From Lachnospiraceae bacterium (GTDB lineage Bacteria; Bacillota; Clostridia; Lachnospirales; Lachnospiraceae): a stretch of DNA of 34,344 nucleotides. The notes beneath the pieces were generated by a model that had not been told where the DNA came from, did no database searches, and was given only the letters and a program-made list of their open reading frames with translations. Shown piece after piece: positions 7,243-15,233 of the stretch (position 1 is its first letter; the number at the start of each line of letters is the position of its first letter). Position numbers and translations under genes: made by a program. The stretch spans positions 1 to 34,344 of the forward strand of contig JAKSPD010000019.1 in NCBI GenBank assembly GCA_024405115.1, read 5' to 3'.

Positions 7243-8445
7243 TTATAAGGATCTTACCGCGTCACCTATCTGCTTTACTGCCTTCCTAAGTGATTCCTCG
7301 GAAGCCGCGAAACAGAAACGTACGCATGTGGAACCTGTAACACCATTTGCCACACCGGGAACTGAGCTTACTTTTGCTGTCCTTAAAAGGAACTCACTCA
7401 TAAGATTTGAATACTCTCCCTGACCCGGCTCGTAACCCGGAAGTTTCTTTACGAGTTCATCATCGAAAACAACCCATGCGTAAAAGGCCCCTTCAGGCTT
7501 TTCACAGTGAAGTCCGGGAATCTCGTTAAGTCTTTCAGTGAAGATGTTACGGCGGTATTCATAAGACTGACGCATCATCTCCATCTCATCCTTACATGTA
7601 AGTGCCACAACTGCAGCCTTCTGGATGAAACCGCAGGTCTGTGATACAACGTGCCCGAAGAAACGGTTGCAGACCTTTGCAAATTCATTGTTTACCGCGA
7701 TATATCCGATTCTCCAGCCTGTCATTGCGGCACACTTTGAGAAACCGTTTGAAGTAATGACCCTGTAAGCAATCTCAGGATCCGAGGCAGGTGAAATGGT
7801 CTTGTTTCCGTCGAAAAGGATGCTCTCATACATTTCATCTGAAAGAAGCATTATTTCAGGATAGTCCATCATCACATTCTTCAGGGCCTCAAATTCAGGC
7901 TTTGTAAGAATCTTTCCGGTTGGGTTGTTGGGGTAGTTGATGATGATGAGACGTGTCTTTTCATTTACAGCCGCCCTTAATGCTTCCTCAGTGATCCTGT
8001 ATCCGTTATCCGGTTTAAGTTCTACCGTTACAGGAACGCCGCCCACTGACTCAATGATTGACGGATACGATACCCAGTAGGGTGCAAAAATGACTGCCTC
8101 ATCGCCCTCGTTAAGTACAGTTGCACAGGCAATATAGATACCAAACTTTCCACTGGGGCATACAATGATTCCGCTGGGATCATAATCACATCCGTTGTCT
8201 TCCTTAAGCTTCTTCGCAATGCCCTCACGAAGTTCAGGAAGTCCGGGGCCTGTCGTATAATGAGTGAAACCTTCATTGAGCCATTTAATTGCCTCATCAA
8301 CCACCTGTCTGGGGGTGTCAAAATCAGGTTCCCCGATACTGAGGTCCACTATCTCCGGATCCTTTTTCTTGAGTTCCTTTGCCAGGTTTGACATGGCCAT
8401 TGACTTTGAAGGAGTAAGTCCTTCGATATGCCTGTTGAAATTCAT
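7243..8445 (-). CDS. Class I/II (aspartate-like) PLP aminotransferase
   Basis: A 400-residue fold-type I aminotransferase, the normal length. Visible landmarks are SIGEPDFDTP (about 36-45), YPNNPTGK (171-178) with the Asn that contacts PLP, Asp203 and Tyr206 in LSDEMYE, the Schiff-base Lys237 in SNGFSKCAAMTGWRIGY, and a C-terminal Arg (TCVRFCFA) that binds the substrate carboxylate. This fits AspC/Ib-subgroup enzymes that make aspartate or aromatic amino acids; exact substrate cannot be fixed. The ATG overlaps the stop of the upstream MFS gene by 1 nt (TAATG), so translation is coupled and a transporter-enzyme pair handling the same amino or oxo acid is plausible. Confidence 0.9.
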   Translation of the reverse strand: MNFNRHIEGLTPSKSMAMSNLAKELKKKDPEIVDLSIGEPDFDTPRQVVDEAIKWLNEGFTHYTTGPGLPELREGIAKKLKEDNGCDYDPSGIIVCPSGKFGIYIACATVLNEGDEAVIFAPYWVSYPSIIESVGGVPVTVELKPDNGYRITEEALRAAVNEKTRLIIINYPNNPTGKILTKPEFEALKNVMMDYPEIMLLSDEMYESILFDGNKTISPASDPEIAYRVITSNGFSKCAAMTGWRIGYIAVNNEFAKVCNRFFGHVVSQTCGFIQKAAVVALTCKDEMEMMRQSYEYRRNIFTERLNEIPGLHCEKPEGAFYAWVVFDDELVKKLPGYEPGQGEYSNLMSEFLLRTAKVSSVPGVANGVTGSTCVRFCFAASEESLRKAVKQIGDAVRSL

Positions 8446-9683
8446 TACTTATCCGCCTTTCTCTGTTTATAAACAACTATCAGTATTACCGCTATCAGAA
8501 CACCGAATGTACTGTATATAAGGAACGAGGGGCCATACCCCAGGTTATCGACAAGCAGGCTTACCAGGAGATAGCTTAATGATGATGCAATCATTGTTCC
8601 GGTAGAGCATATCGAAAGCACATGCACATATTCATCGCCCTTTACAAATGTGTCCAGAAGATTGGGAATAATGAGTGTATTCACACACGCTGAAAATCCA
8701 ATCATCACCGATGAAAAAAGGACTGCCGGTGTTGCCGTTATTCCAAGTCCCATAAGAAGGAACCCGAATGCCAGCAGTGCCGCACATAAAGAACCAGAAG
8801 CCACGATTCCAAACTTTTCCGTAGCAGGTCCCATAAGTGCCTTCGAACTGATGTTTCCCACCATTGCAAGGCTCGTCAGATATGATCCGAACATTATTCC
8901 ATACCCAAGTGTACCGGCAAAGTGAGGTAGCATTCCCGTCATTCCGCACGACAGGTTACAGAGTACAGCAACGACAACGGCGAAAACAAACTTCTTTCTT
9001 TTCTCCTCAAAGCTGTGCCTTTTTGCCGCATCACCCATATATTTCTGGTTATCGGCTGCATTTTCCTCACTTCCGTATGCCGTGGTCCCGATTTCTCCGG
9101 GCTTTTTTACCACAAAGAACATGACAGGGATCATAAGAAGCAGGGAAAATATACCCCTGACAATGTATGCGGTCCTCCAGCCAAAGCTGTTTATCACCAT
9201 TCCCATCATAAGGCTGAGAATGATTCCGGAAAGGCCTGCTGCCACAAAGCAGATGGAAAGTGCTGTTTTTTTCCTTTTTATGAACCAGTTATTCAGAAGC
9301 ATCGGTACAGGAACATAAAACAGGAATGCGGCTCCGATACCACAGACCACGCCGGCAATGCAGAACTGCCATACATGATTCAGTGCCGCCATGGCCATCT
9401 GTGAACCATGAAAAAGCACTGAGCTTATAAGAAGCACGGGTTTCAGCGGGTACTTTTTATATACCCTGTCCACTATCAGAAGCGTAAGTGCCGATGCAAT
9501 TCCCTGAAATACCGTATGTACCGAAAGTTCTGATATCAGGATTCCAAGGTCACTGCTTACGGCAGAATAATAAAGTCCGTTGGTGTTCGTAACACCAAGT
9601 GCTGACATATTTATAAGACAGCATGAAATCAGTATTTTCCATGCATAGTGTATTTTACTTCTTTTACCGTTCATCCGTTCCAC
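8445..9683 (-). CDS. MFS transporter, OxlT-like
   Basis: A polytopic 412-residue membrane protein with about 12 hydrophobic segments in two halves of six, joined by a charged loop near residues 195-230 (rich in Lys, Glu and Asn). Motifs such as GIGAAFLFYVPVPMLLNNWF and the overall size fit the oxalate/formate antiporter-like branch of the major facilitator superfamily, which moves organic anions. The first codon is taken as GTG at 9683; an ATG at 9674 is equally possible and would shorten the protein by three residues. A good promoter lies about 25 bp upstream. It shares a 1-nt overlap with the aminotransferase, so the substrate may be an oxo acid or amino acid; this is inference. Confidence 0.85.
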   Translation of the reverse strand: MERMNGKRSKIHYAWKILISCCLINMSALGVTNTNGLYYSAVSSDLGILISELSVHTVFQGIASALTLLIVDRVYKKYPLKPVLLISSVLFHGSQMAMAALNHVWQFCIAGVVCGIGAAFLFYVPVPMLLNNWFIKRKKTALSICFVAAGLSGIILSLMMGMVINSFGWRTAYIVRGIFSLLLMIPVMFFVVKKPGEIGTTAYGSEENAADNQKYMGDAAKRHSFEEKRKKFVFAVVVAVLCNLSCGMTGMLPHFAGTLGYGIMFGSYLTSLAMVGNISSKALMGPATEKFGIVASGSLCAALLAFGFLLMGLGITATPAVLFSSVMIGFSACVNTLIIPNLLDTFVKGDEYVHVLSICSTGTMIASSLSYLLVSLLVDNLGYGPSFLIYSTFGVLIAVILIVVYKQRKADK

Positions 9684-9705
9684 ACTTACATTTACCTAAT
9701 CGTAA

Positions 9706-9734
9706 ATTATATAATAGAGCGTTTTTCCATTCAA
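9706..9734 (-). promoter_or_regulatory. Sigma-A-type promoter of the MFS unit
   Basis: TTGAAT (9729-9734) and a perfect TATAAT (9706-9711) are separated by 17 bp on the minus strand, about 23 bp before the GTG start at 9683. It should drive the MFS, aminotransferase, clostripain and guaA genes. Confidence 0.75.
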
Positions 9735-9748
9735 GAAAAAATTCCAAC

Positions 9749-9772
9749 AAAAAAGAGCCGTAATTGCGGCCC
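9749..9772 (-). terminator. Intrinsic terminator of carD
   Basis: GGGCCG and CGGCTC pair (one G-T pair) around CAATTA and are followed by six T on the minus strand, 25 bp after the carD stop. Confidence 0.8.
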
Positions 9773-9797
9773 GTCCATTGAACAATTTATCTGTTTT

Positions 9798-10295
9798 TTA
9801 CAATGCGGATATGATGAAGTCCCTGATTTCGGAAACGCCCTTACCAAGGGCTATGGCTAATTCTGAATAAAGGACATTCTCAGCGATGTGGAAATACCTG
9901 TCGTCGATGGCTGTGGATTTCTTTCCATGCTCCTCACGCTCCTTGTTCCGGATGTAAAGATTCTTGATGATACTTACAAGTGCTTCCGGTCTGTTACTTT
10001 TAATGGCATCCTTATAATACTGTTCACGTAAACGGTCGGATGCGATCCAGGCGGTGGCTATCTCGGGTATGCGGTCTATGAAGGCACTTGCCTCCTCGTT
10101 CGTCATTATACGACGCATGTTGCTCTTTTCAGAATCCACAGGAACAAAAAGAACAGACCTTCCGTCACTTTCCGGTACAAGATTATAATACAGGGTCTCA
10201 TCATCGTCATCCGACGAAACCTGATACGTAGTTATGGCAGAAATCCTGCATACACCGGTATTTGCTTTTACCACATACTGCCCTATTTTAAACAT
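9798..10295 (-). CDS. CarD/CdnL-family transcriptional regulator
   Basis: A 165-residue protein with the N-terminal RNA-polymerase-interacting Tudor-like domain of CarD_CdnL_TRCF proteins (MFKIGQYVVKANTGVCRISAI, then LYYNLVPESDGRSVLFVPVD and RRIMTNEEA) and a helical C-terminal domain (about 70-165). These proteins bind the RNA polymerase beta subunit and stabilise open promoter complexes. The ribosome site GAAGGAGGTG is very strong, 7 nt from the ATG. It is divergently transcribed from hpf and has its own terminator, so it is monocistronic. Clostridia often have several small CarD paralogues, so a promoter-specific role cannot be excluded. Confidence 0.85.
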   Translation of the reverse strand: MFKIGQYVVKANTGVCRISAITTYQVSSDDDDETLYYNLVPESDGRSVLFVPVDSEKSNMRRIMTNEEASAFIDRIPEIATAWIASDRLREQYYKDAIKSNRPEALVSIIKNLYIRNKEREEHGKKSTAIDDRYFHIAENVLYSELAIALGKGVSEIRDFIISAL

Positions 10296-10318
10296 TACCG
10301 GGCACCTCCTTCGTGTTT

Positions 10319-10327
10319 ATTTTACCA
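10319..10327 (-). promoter_or_regulatory. Extended -10 promoter of carD
   Basis: On the minus strand TGG precedes TAAAAT (10319-10324), an extended -10. No good -35 hexamer lies 17 bp upstream. It is about 24 bp before the carD ATG. Confidence 0.5.
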
Positions 10328-10432
10328 CAATTATGGAAATTATGTAAGCCTTTCGCTTTTGTTAATTTTTCATAATACTTTTTGTTTTTTGATGTTTTTT
10401 TTGTGAAAAAGGTCGATTAAAGGGAAATGATA

Positions 10433-10441
10433 TGATATAAT
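10433..10441 (+). promoter_or_regulatory. Extended -10 promoter of hpf
   Basis: TGATATAAT holds an extended -10 (TG at 10433-10434, TATAAT at 10436-10441), 32 bp before the hpf ATG. The -35 area (GGTCGATT) is poor for sigma A. The rest of the 10328-10432 interval is AT-rich, with T-runs but no gene. Confidence 0.6.
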
Positions 10442-10473
10442 AAAGCCATCCCAAAGGAAAGGAAGTGGATTTT

Positions 10474-11004
10474 ATGAAATTCAACATCAAAGGTTTAAAC
10501 TTAAGTCTGTACGAGTCCATGAAGGAGAGGATTGAAAAAAAGCTTGGAAAGCTTTCAAAATTCTTCCCGGAGGAGACCACCGCAGATGTAACACTTTCAA
10601 CACAGAAGGATAACAAGACAATTGAGGTCACTATCCCTGTAAAGGGTGGCATGATCCGTGCGGAGGAAACAAGCGATGACTTCATCACATCCCTTGACAG
10701 CGTACTCGAGGTACTTGAGCGTCAGATCCGCCGTCACCGCACAAAACTCATTGACCGCACCCAGGGTGCAGAATCCTTTGCTTCATTATTTGAGGCTGAA
10801 GACCAGGAAGTTGAAGAAGAGACGATAAAGATCGAAAAAGTAAAGAAATTCGACTTTAAGCCGATGGATGCCGAGGAGGCATGCCTGCAGATGGATCTTC
10901 TCGGACACAGCTTCTTCGTATTCAAGGATGCTGAAACCAACGAGACCTGCGTTGTCTATAAGCGTAAGAACGGAACTTACGGGCTCATCGAGCCGGAAGA
11001 TTAA
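10474..11004 (+). CDS. hpf: Ribosome hibernation promoting factor, long form
   Basis: A 176-residue long HPF. The N-terminal domain (MKFNIKGLNLSLYESMKERIEKK.., about 1-95) has the beta-alpha-beta fold that sits in the 30S A and P sites, and the C-terminal domain (about 120-176: DFKPMDAEEACLQMDLLGHSFFVF, then VVYKRKNGTYGLIEPE) is the dimerisation unit that joins two 70S ribosomes into 100S particles. The acidic linker between them is rich in Glu. I chose ATG 10474 because MKFNIKG is the family's usual start and AGGAAG lies about 8 nt upstream; a GTG at 10465 is possible. It has its own promoter and terminator. Confidence 0.95.
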   Translation: MKFNIKGLNLSLYESMKERIEKKLGKLSKFFPEETTADVTLSTQKDNKTIEVTIPVKGGMIRAEETSDDFITSLDSVLEVLERQIRRHRTKLIDRTQGAESFASLFEAEDQEVEEETIKIEKVKKFDFKPMDAEEACLQMDLLGHSFFVFKDAETNETCVVYKRKNGTYGLIEPED

Positions 11005-11015
11005 AGCAAAAATTC

Positions 11016-11043
11016 AGGAGGCGTTCAACGCGCCTCCTTTTTT
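11016..11043. terminator. Bidirectional terminator between hpf and the ATPase gene
   Basis: AGGAGGCG (11016-11023) and CGCCTCCT (11031-11038) form a perfect 8-bp stem with a 7-nt loop, followed by T6 on the plus strand. On the minus strand it comes right after the ATPase stop and is followed by GAATTTTTG, so it probably ends both convergent transcripts. Confidence 0.85.
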
Positions 11044-12238
11044 ATGCCTGTTCAAGGAACGAAAGCAACGGATAATTTATGATGCCGCCTTTATTCACCT
11101 TCGTCTCACCGTCCATTGAAAGGACCATCTTGAAATAATTGTCACGTATCTTAGTGAGGGTCGTGAATTCCCTCCTAATGTCCTCCTTTGTGGAAAGACC
11201 GTCACAGCAGTTGAGATACGACCTGTCGTCACCCTTTGTCGCAACAAAGTCAACTGAATCGGATCCGAACTTGCCCACGTTCACCTTGAATCCCCTCGTT
11301 AACAGTTCCAGGTAAAGCACATTCTCAAGGCACGCCTCACGGCTTATCTCTGCTTCACCGCATACCGCATTTCTCATTGCTATATCAGCAAAATAATACT
11401 TTTCCTGTGTTTCCAGTTCACGGTCTTCCTTTATGTCGAACCTGGGCACCCTGTAAACGATACGCGCTCCGCACAGTGCATCCAGGAATGAATAGACCGT
11501 ATCCACGGAAATGGTCGTTCCGTGCTCCTTCACGTAGTCCTTAATGGCCTTCGGCGAGAATGTCTCTCCCATATGGGTAAGGATGAATTCCATTATCCTG
11601 TCAATATGCGACACGTCCCTCAGCTTATTGCACTGCACGACGTCTTTTAATAAAATGGCGCTGCATGTATCCCTAAGGTAATTCTCCCTTTCTTCCAAAG
11701 CCATGTTGTAAACGGCCGGCATTCCGCCCGTCAGTAAAAATTCCCTGAAAAGTTCATCCCTTGAACTTTCGCTGTTGCCCTTCATCTTAAGGAATTCAGA
11801 GAAAACATAAGGATAAACGTCTATCTTTACATATCTGTATGAAAGCTGTTTTGCATATCCTTCATAGAGAATGGATTCATTTGATGAACAGATGTAGAAT
11901 TCACAGTCATGGAAGTTCATCATTTCACTTATGACTTCAGCCCAGTTGTCAACTCCCTGCATGTCATCGAGGAAAAAATACATCCTTCCGTTAGCGCTCT
12001 GCAGGAATTCATAAAGCATGCCCCGCAGATCACCTGCATTTTTGAAATACGAGAACACAAGACCCTCAAAATTGATATATACGATGTTTTCCTCCGGAAC
12101 GCCCTCTTCTTTAAGCTCATCAATAAACTGGCGCAGGATGGTGGTCTTACCCGTGCGTCTCATGCCGATGATGATCTTTGCCACGTCCCGGCCGGCATAC
12201 ATTTCCAGTTTTTTCAGATATAGGTCTCTTTTAAACAT
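11042..12238 (-). CDS. AAA_14/DUF4143 ATP-binding protein
   Basis: A 398-residue protein of the widespread AAA_14-DUF4143 type. Walker A is GMRRTGKTT (about 25-33), Walker B is MYFFLDDM (about 87-94), and a sensor-like motif CSSNESIL follows. The C-terminal DUF4143 region (about 200-370) has a winged-helix-like part and a nuclease-like tail (VNVGKFGSDSVDFVATKGDD). Function in the family is not established. The message is unusual: a 16-bp-stem hairpin and ATTTTT lie directly before the ATG, with no Shine-Dalgarno sequence, so expression must be weak, leaderless or conditional. These genes are often scattered and horizontally spread. Nothing nearby points to a partner. Confidence 0.85.
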   Translation of the reverse strand: MFKRDLYLKKLEMYAGRDVAKIIIGMRRTGKTTILRQFIDELKEEGVPEENIVYINFEGLVFSYFKNAGDLRGMLYEFLQSANGRMYFFLDDMQGVDNWAEVISEMMNFHDCEFYICSSNESILYEGYAKQLSYRYVKIDVYPYVFSEFLKMKGNSESSRDELFREFLLTGGMPAVYNMALEERENYLRDTCSAILLKDVVQCNKLRDVSHIDRIMEFILTHMGETFSPKAIKDYVKEHGTTISVDTVYSFLDALCGARIVYRVPRFDIKEDRELETQEKYYFADIAMRNAVCGEAEISREACLENVLYLELLTRGFKVNVGKFGSDSVDFVATKGDDRSYLNCCDGLSTKEDIRREFTTLTKIRDNYFKMVLSMDGETKVNKGGIINYPLLSFLEQA

Positions 12239-12287
12239 AAAAATCCCGTATTGAATAGTCTGTTCTTCGACTATAACTCAATACGGG
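12239..12287 (-). terminator. Terminator-like hairpin abutting the ATPase start codon
   Basis: CCCGTATTGA-ATAGTC (12245-12260) pairs with GACTAT (12269-12274) and TCAATACGGG (12278-12287), a 10 + 6 bp stem with a 3-nt bulge and an 8-nt loop. On the minus strand it is followed by ATTTTT and then immediately by the ATG at 12238. It could terminate the deacetylase transcript, hide the ATPase start, or both. Confidence 0.75.
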
Positions 12288-12324
12288 AAAAAAGTCCACA
12301 ATTTTTTCGGTTTAAACCGATATT

Positions 12325-13140
12325 TTACCTGAAACTGTAGTAAATCTTGTTGTTCTGTGGCACAACGCCCTTATATTGGGCAAGTTCGGACACCGTCACG
12401 AGCTGGAAGCCCTGTTCGACGAGCTTCGGAACGATGTATTCGGTGGCTTCCGCCGTGGACGTATAGAGTTCATGCATAAGCACGATGTCTCCGTCCTTTA
12501 CCTTTCCAAGTACTGCATCTATTGTCTTCTGGGTATTTCTTGTTGACCAGTCAAGCGTGTCCACGTTCCATAAGATGATGGGCATGTTTACATTTGCAAG
12601 GACCGTGTCATTTTTATTTCCTCCGGGGAGACGCATGAGAACCGGGGTCACACCCGCATACTTTTTGATGTTCTCATTGCACTTTGCAATCTCATCCCTG
12701 ATGGTGGCCGCATCACATTTGTTAAGGTATTTATGTGAATAGGAATGGTTGGCGATTTCAAAACCGTTGTCTGCCATACGTTTCACTTCCTCAGCCCTTG
12801 AAGGTATCCTGTCTCCCACAAGGAAGAACGTACAGCGCTGGTCATATTTAAGCATCACGTCCATTATCCTGTTTCCAACGCTTGTCTGCGGACCGTCATC
12901 ATAGGTAAGTGCTATCATCGGCTTTGACGGGTCTATGTTCCTTCCTGTTACGGCAGTGGCAGCCTGTGCTGCAACCTGTGCCGATACAGTCTCACCAGGA
13001 TTTTCAGCAAAAGGCCCTGCCCCGTAAGGTGCGTCGGAAGAAGGATGTGATTTTGCATCCACCATTGCATACGCCGCAGCAGCGGAAAGCATTACAAACA
13101 CAGCTGTAAGAACTATAATCGATCTTATTTTACTTTTCAT
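12325..13140 (-). CDS. Secreted polysaccharide deacetylase (NodB domain)
   Basis: A 271-residue exported enzyme. Residues 1-25 form a signal peptide (basic start, IIVLTAVFVMLSAAAAYA). The NodB domain of carbohydrate esterase family 4 covers about 74-260: motif 1 TYDDGP (79-84) with the catalytic and metal-binding Asp pair, motif 2 HSYSH with metal ligands His132 and His136, RLPGG as motif 3 and a late LMHE as motif 5 (usual form LxH). It should remove acetyl groups from peptidoglycan or another GlcNAc polymer, using a divalent metal. The ATG overlaps the Maf stop (ATGA), so the two are translated together. Substrate is not decidable from sequence. Confidence 0.92.
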   Translation of the reverse strand: MKSKIRSIIVLTAVFVMLSAAAAYAMVDAKSHPSSDAPYGAGPFAENPGETVSAQVAAQAATAVTGRNIDPSKPMIALTYDDGPQTSVGNRIMDVMLKYDQRCTFFLVGDRIPSRAEEVKRMADNGFEIANHSYSHKYLNKCDAATIRDEIAKCNENIKKYAGVTPVLMRLPGGNKNDTVLANVNMPIILWNVDTLDWSTRNTQKTIDAVLGKVKDGDIVLMHELYTSTAEATEYIVPKLVEQGFQLVTVSELAQYKGVVPQNNKIYYSFR

Positions 13141-13712
13141 AAAGCCAGTTCCGGTATCCTTTCCAGTTTTCTCTTTACCATGGCGGCAGGAAGTCCCATT
13201 ACGGTATAATAGTCGCCTTTGATTTCCTTAATCAGAAATGCCCCGTAACCCTGTATACCATAAGCGCCTGCCTTGTCCATAGGTTCTCCGGTTTTTATAT
13301 AGTCTTCTATCTCTTTTTCCGAAAGTTCGTAAAAAGTAACCTCCGTTTCAGAAGTAAAGCTCTCTTTTCCGCCGTCACTTATTATCGTGACACCCGTACT
13401 TACGACATGTGTCTTCCCGGAAAGTTCCCTGAGCATCTGCGCTGCCATTTCCCTTGTTTTGGGTTTTCCGAAAATCACACCGTCCAGGATGACCACAGTG
13501 TCAGAACCAACCACGACCTTTCCCTCTCCCTGATGACGTGACCACACCTCACCGGCCTTAACGGAGGAAAGATACTCCGCCGTTTTGTATACACTGAGTG
13601 ACTCTGGTATGTTCTCTTCCGCCTCGGAAGGCTCACAGGAAAAATCCCACGGCATCTTTTCAAAGAGTTCCCTTCTCCTGGGAGATTTTGAAGCAAGGAT
13701 AAGGTTACTCAT
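13137..13712 (-). CDS. maf: Maf-family nucleotide pyrophosphatase
   Basis: A 191-residue Maf protein, a house-cleaning enzyme that hydrolyses non-canonical or excess nucleoside triphosphates (dTTP/UTP or m7GTP type). Signature pieces are LILASKSPRRRELFEKM (phosphate-binding start), VVVGSDTVVILDGVIFGKP, SGKTHVVSTGV and AYGIQGYGAFLIKEIKGDYYTVMGLP. The second of two adjacent ATGs (13712) is chosen because GGAGGG lies 5 nt before it; the first would add one Met. The start overlaps the end of the HicB-like gene and the end overlaps the deacetylase start by 4 nt, so all three form one unit. Confidence 0.92.
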   Translation of the reverse strand: MSNLILASKSPRRRELFEKMPWDFSCEPSEAEENIPESLSVYKTAEYLSSVKAGEVWSRHQGEGKVVVGSDTVVILDGVIFGKPKTREMAAQMLRELSGKTHVVSTGVTIISDGGKESFTSETEVTFYELSEKEIEDYIKTGEPMDKAGAYGIQGYGAFLIKEIKGDYYTVMGLPAAMVKRKLERIPELAL

Positions 13713-13983
13713 CATATCCCTCCATTAATCTGATGTTGACCGCAACTATTCTCGCGGTTTCACCGTCTTTCACCTCCACGTCCCTCAGTTCGCTGACTTT
13801 GGGAGGAACTTCCTGGTCTTCCAGTATCTGGATCTCAAGCCATGTACGTTCAGCCTCTTTAGCTTCCGCGATGGCATCCTCCAGGTCATTTCCTTTTGCC
13901 GTGCATCCGTGAAGGTCAGGAAAATGCACATCGAACGATCCGTCTACATTCTTTTTAAATACTGCGGGATAAAAAAACTTCAT
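13705..13983 (-). CDS. HicB-like antitoxin family protein, no HicA nearby
   Basis: A 92-residue protein with the HicB partial-RNase-H fold pattern: YPAVFKKNVDGSFDVHFPDLHGCTAKGNDLEDAIAEAKEA, where the xGxYxVxFPDLPGCxTxGxTLEEA consensus is clear, and an acidic helix after it. HicB proteins neutralise the HicA mRNA interferase, but no HicA gene lies on either side: upstream is a promoter and a divergent gene, and downstream is maf, overlapped by 8 nt. A C-terminal DNA-binding domain is not visible. It may be a solitary HicB-like domain protein with a housekeeping or regulatory role. A good promoter lies upstream. Confidence 0.8.
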   Translation of the reverse strand: MKFFYPAVFKKNVDGSFDVHFPDLHGCTAKGNDLEDAIAEAKEAERTWLEIQILEDQEVPPKVSELRDVEVKDGETARIVAVNIRLMEGYDE

Positions 13984-14024
13984 TGGTAAGCCGTTTCCTT
14001 AATTGTGATAATTCTAGGACATAC

Positions 14025-14053
14025 ATTATAACCCATCTTTTTTTTCTAATCAA
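14025..14053 (-). promoter_or_regulatory. Promoter of the hicB-maf-deacetylase unit
   Basis: TTGATT (14048-14053) and a perfect TATAAT (14025-14030) are 17 bp apart on the minus strand. The -10 lies about 41 bp before the hicB ATG, in the space shared with the divergent double-HTH gene. Confidence 0.7.
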
Positions 14054-14092
14054 TGATTCACCCAAAAATTAACAGGTGGGAAGGGAGACTTC

Positions 14093-14539
14093 ATGCCGAT
14101 TCATTACAATCATGCGCTCATAGGGAAAAAAGGACTCATAAACGCTTACCGGCTGGAAAAAGAAGGAATAATTTCCGGTTCCACGCTGCATGCAGTTTAT
14201 CACGACCGCCCGATCAGGACGGATACGCTTCTCAGAATCCTTGAGTATGCTGACTGCAGGCTTGACGATTTTCTGCTTCCGGAGAAGCCTGACTGGAAAA
14301 GGAAACGGAAGCACTTTGTACTTGATTTCAAAAGCCTTGAAAGGCGCGGTGTGATAAGCGAAGTCGTAAGCCGTTATTACAGGAAAAATCTTCCAATGTC
14401 CCTTTCCACACTTGATTCCATAGCCTCATTTTACGGAATTGAGATCAATGACCTCATAAAAATAGAGACGGTGTCCATCCGTACCGGTGACGGTCACTTG
14501 AAAAAATGCAGGAAAATGATATACTTAATAAAATACTGA
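14093..14539 (+). CDS. Protein with two Cro/C1-like HTH domains
   Basis: A 148-residue basic protein. Two copies of a small helical HTH pattern can be seen: residues about 10-64 (KKGLINAYRLEKEGIISGST through TLLRILEYADCRLDDFL) and about 78-125 (DFKSLERRGVISEVVSRYY through TLDSIASFYGIEINDLI). Each ends in the L..I....g...dDLl helix typical of Cro/C1-type (HTH_26-like) regulators. The first is the better match. GGGAAGGGAG lies 4 nt before the ATG. It is divergent from the hicB unit and 19 bp before the HAD gene, so it may regulate itself, its downstream genes or the divergent promoter. I know no named family with this exact double layout. Confidence 0.65.
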   Translation: MPIHYNHALIGKKGLINAYRLEKEGIISGSTLHAVYHDRPIRTDTLLRILEYADCRLDDFLLPEKPDWKRKRKHFVLDFKSLERRGVISEVVSRYYRKNLPMSLSTLDSIASFYGIEINDLIKIETVSIRTGDGHLKKCRKMIYLIKY

Positions 14540-14558
14540 GAAAACGGGGCAGGTATTT

Positions 14559-15233
14559 ATGGAGCTTAAATACATTCTCTTTGACATGGACGGTGTGATC
14601 ATTGACTCCCGCCGCTCAATAACCGAAAGCACGCTCTATACCCTCGGACAATATGGCATGGTTCCGACAGAGGAACAGCTTAAAAGGATAATCGGGCCTC
14701 CTCTGTACAGGATATACACGGAGATATTCGGATTCGACAGTGATACTGCTTCGGAAGCAGTCAGGATTTATAAAAAGTATTATGATGAGCACGCACTGCC
14801 GCTTGTCACGCTCTTTGACGGTGTCGGAGAGATGCTTTCCGAACTCAATGCACACGGCAAGAAGCTCATGCTTGCCACGGCGCGGTTTGCTGAAGTCACG
14901 GAGACAATTCTGTCAAGGCTTGACGTACTTAAATATTTCTGTTTCGTGGGATCGGTAAATGCCGCACCGGGAAGTACTGAACCGGGAGCGCGTACCAGTA
15001 AGGCGGAGGTTATCGGCTACTGCCTCAGCGAAAACGGTATTTATATCAAGGAAAACGCGGTTATGATAGGTGACCGTGCTGAAGACATAGAAGGTGGAAA
15101 GTTAAACGGAATAAAGACTTTCGGTGCAGGTTACGGCTTTGCACCTGAGGGAGAGCTGGAAAACGCGGCACCTGACCGCATTTTTAACAGTCCGGTGGAA
15201 ATAAGCCGGTACATAATTGAAAGCTATGAGTAG
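14559..15233 (+). CDS. HAD-superfamily phosphatase, phosphoglycolate phosphatase-like
   Basis: A 224-residue HAD hydrolase of subfamily IA. Motif I is FDMDGVIIDS (residues 8-17) with nucleophile and acid Asp, motif II is MLATARF (about 107-113), motif III is a Lys around SKAEVI, and motif IV is IGDRAEDIEGG (about 170-180). The cap of helices lies between motifs I and II. It resembles PGP/Gph and beta-phosphoglucomutase-like enzymes that act on small sugar or glycolate phosphates; substrate cannot be told. It follows the double-HTH gene by 19 bp and overlaps the MBL-fold gene at its stop. Confidence 0.85.
   Translation: MELKYILFDMDGVIIDSRRSITESTLYTLGQYGMVPTEEQLKRIIGPPLYRIYTEIFGFDSDTASEAVRIYKKYYDEHALPLVTLFDGVGEMLSELNAHGKKLMLATARFAEVTETILSRLDVLKYFCFVGSVNAAPGSTEPGARTSKAEVIGYCLSENGIYIKENAVMIGDRAEDIEGGKLNGIKTFGAGYGFAPEGELENAAPDRIFNSPVEISRYIIESYE

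Noticed and set aside
10328-10432. Small gene between carD and hpf
   Set aside because: Only T-rich sequence and promoter elements; no start with a ribosome site.
12308-12321. Perfect palindrome TCGGTTTAAACCGA after the deacetylase gene as a terminator
   Set aside because: On the minus strand it is followed by A-runs, not T; the stem is short. It may still be a weak protein-binding site.
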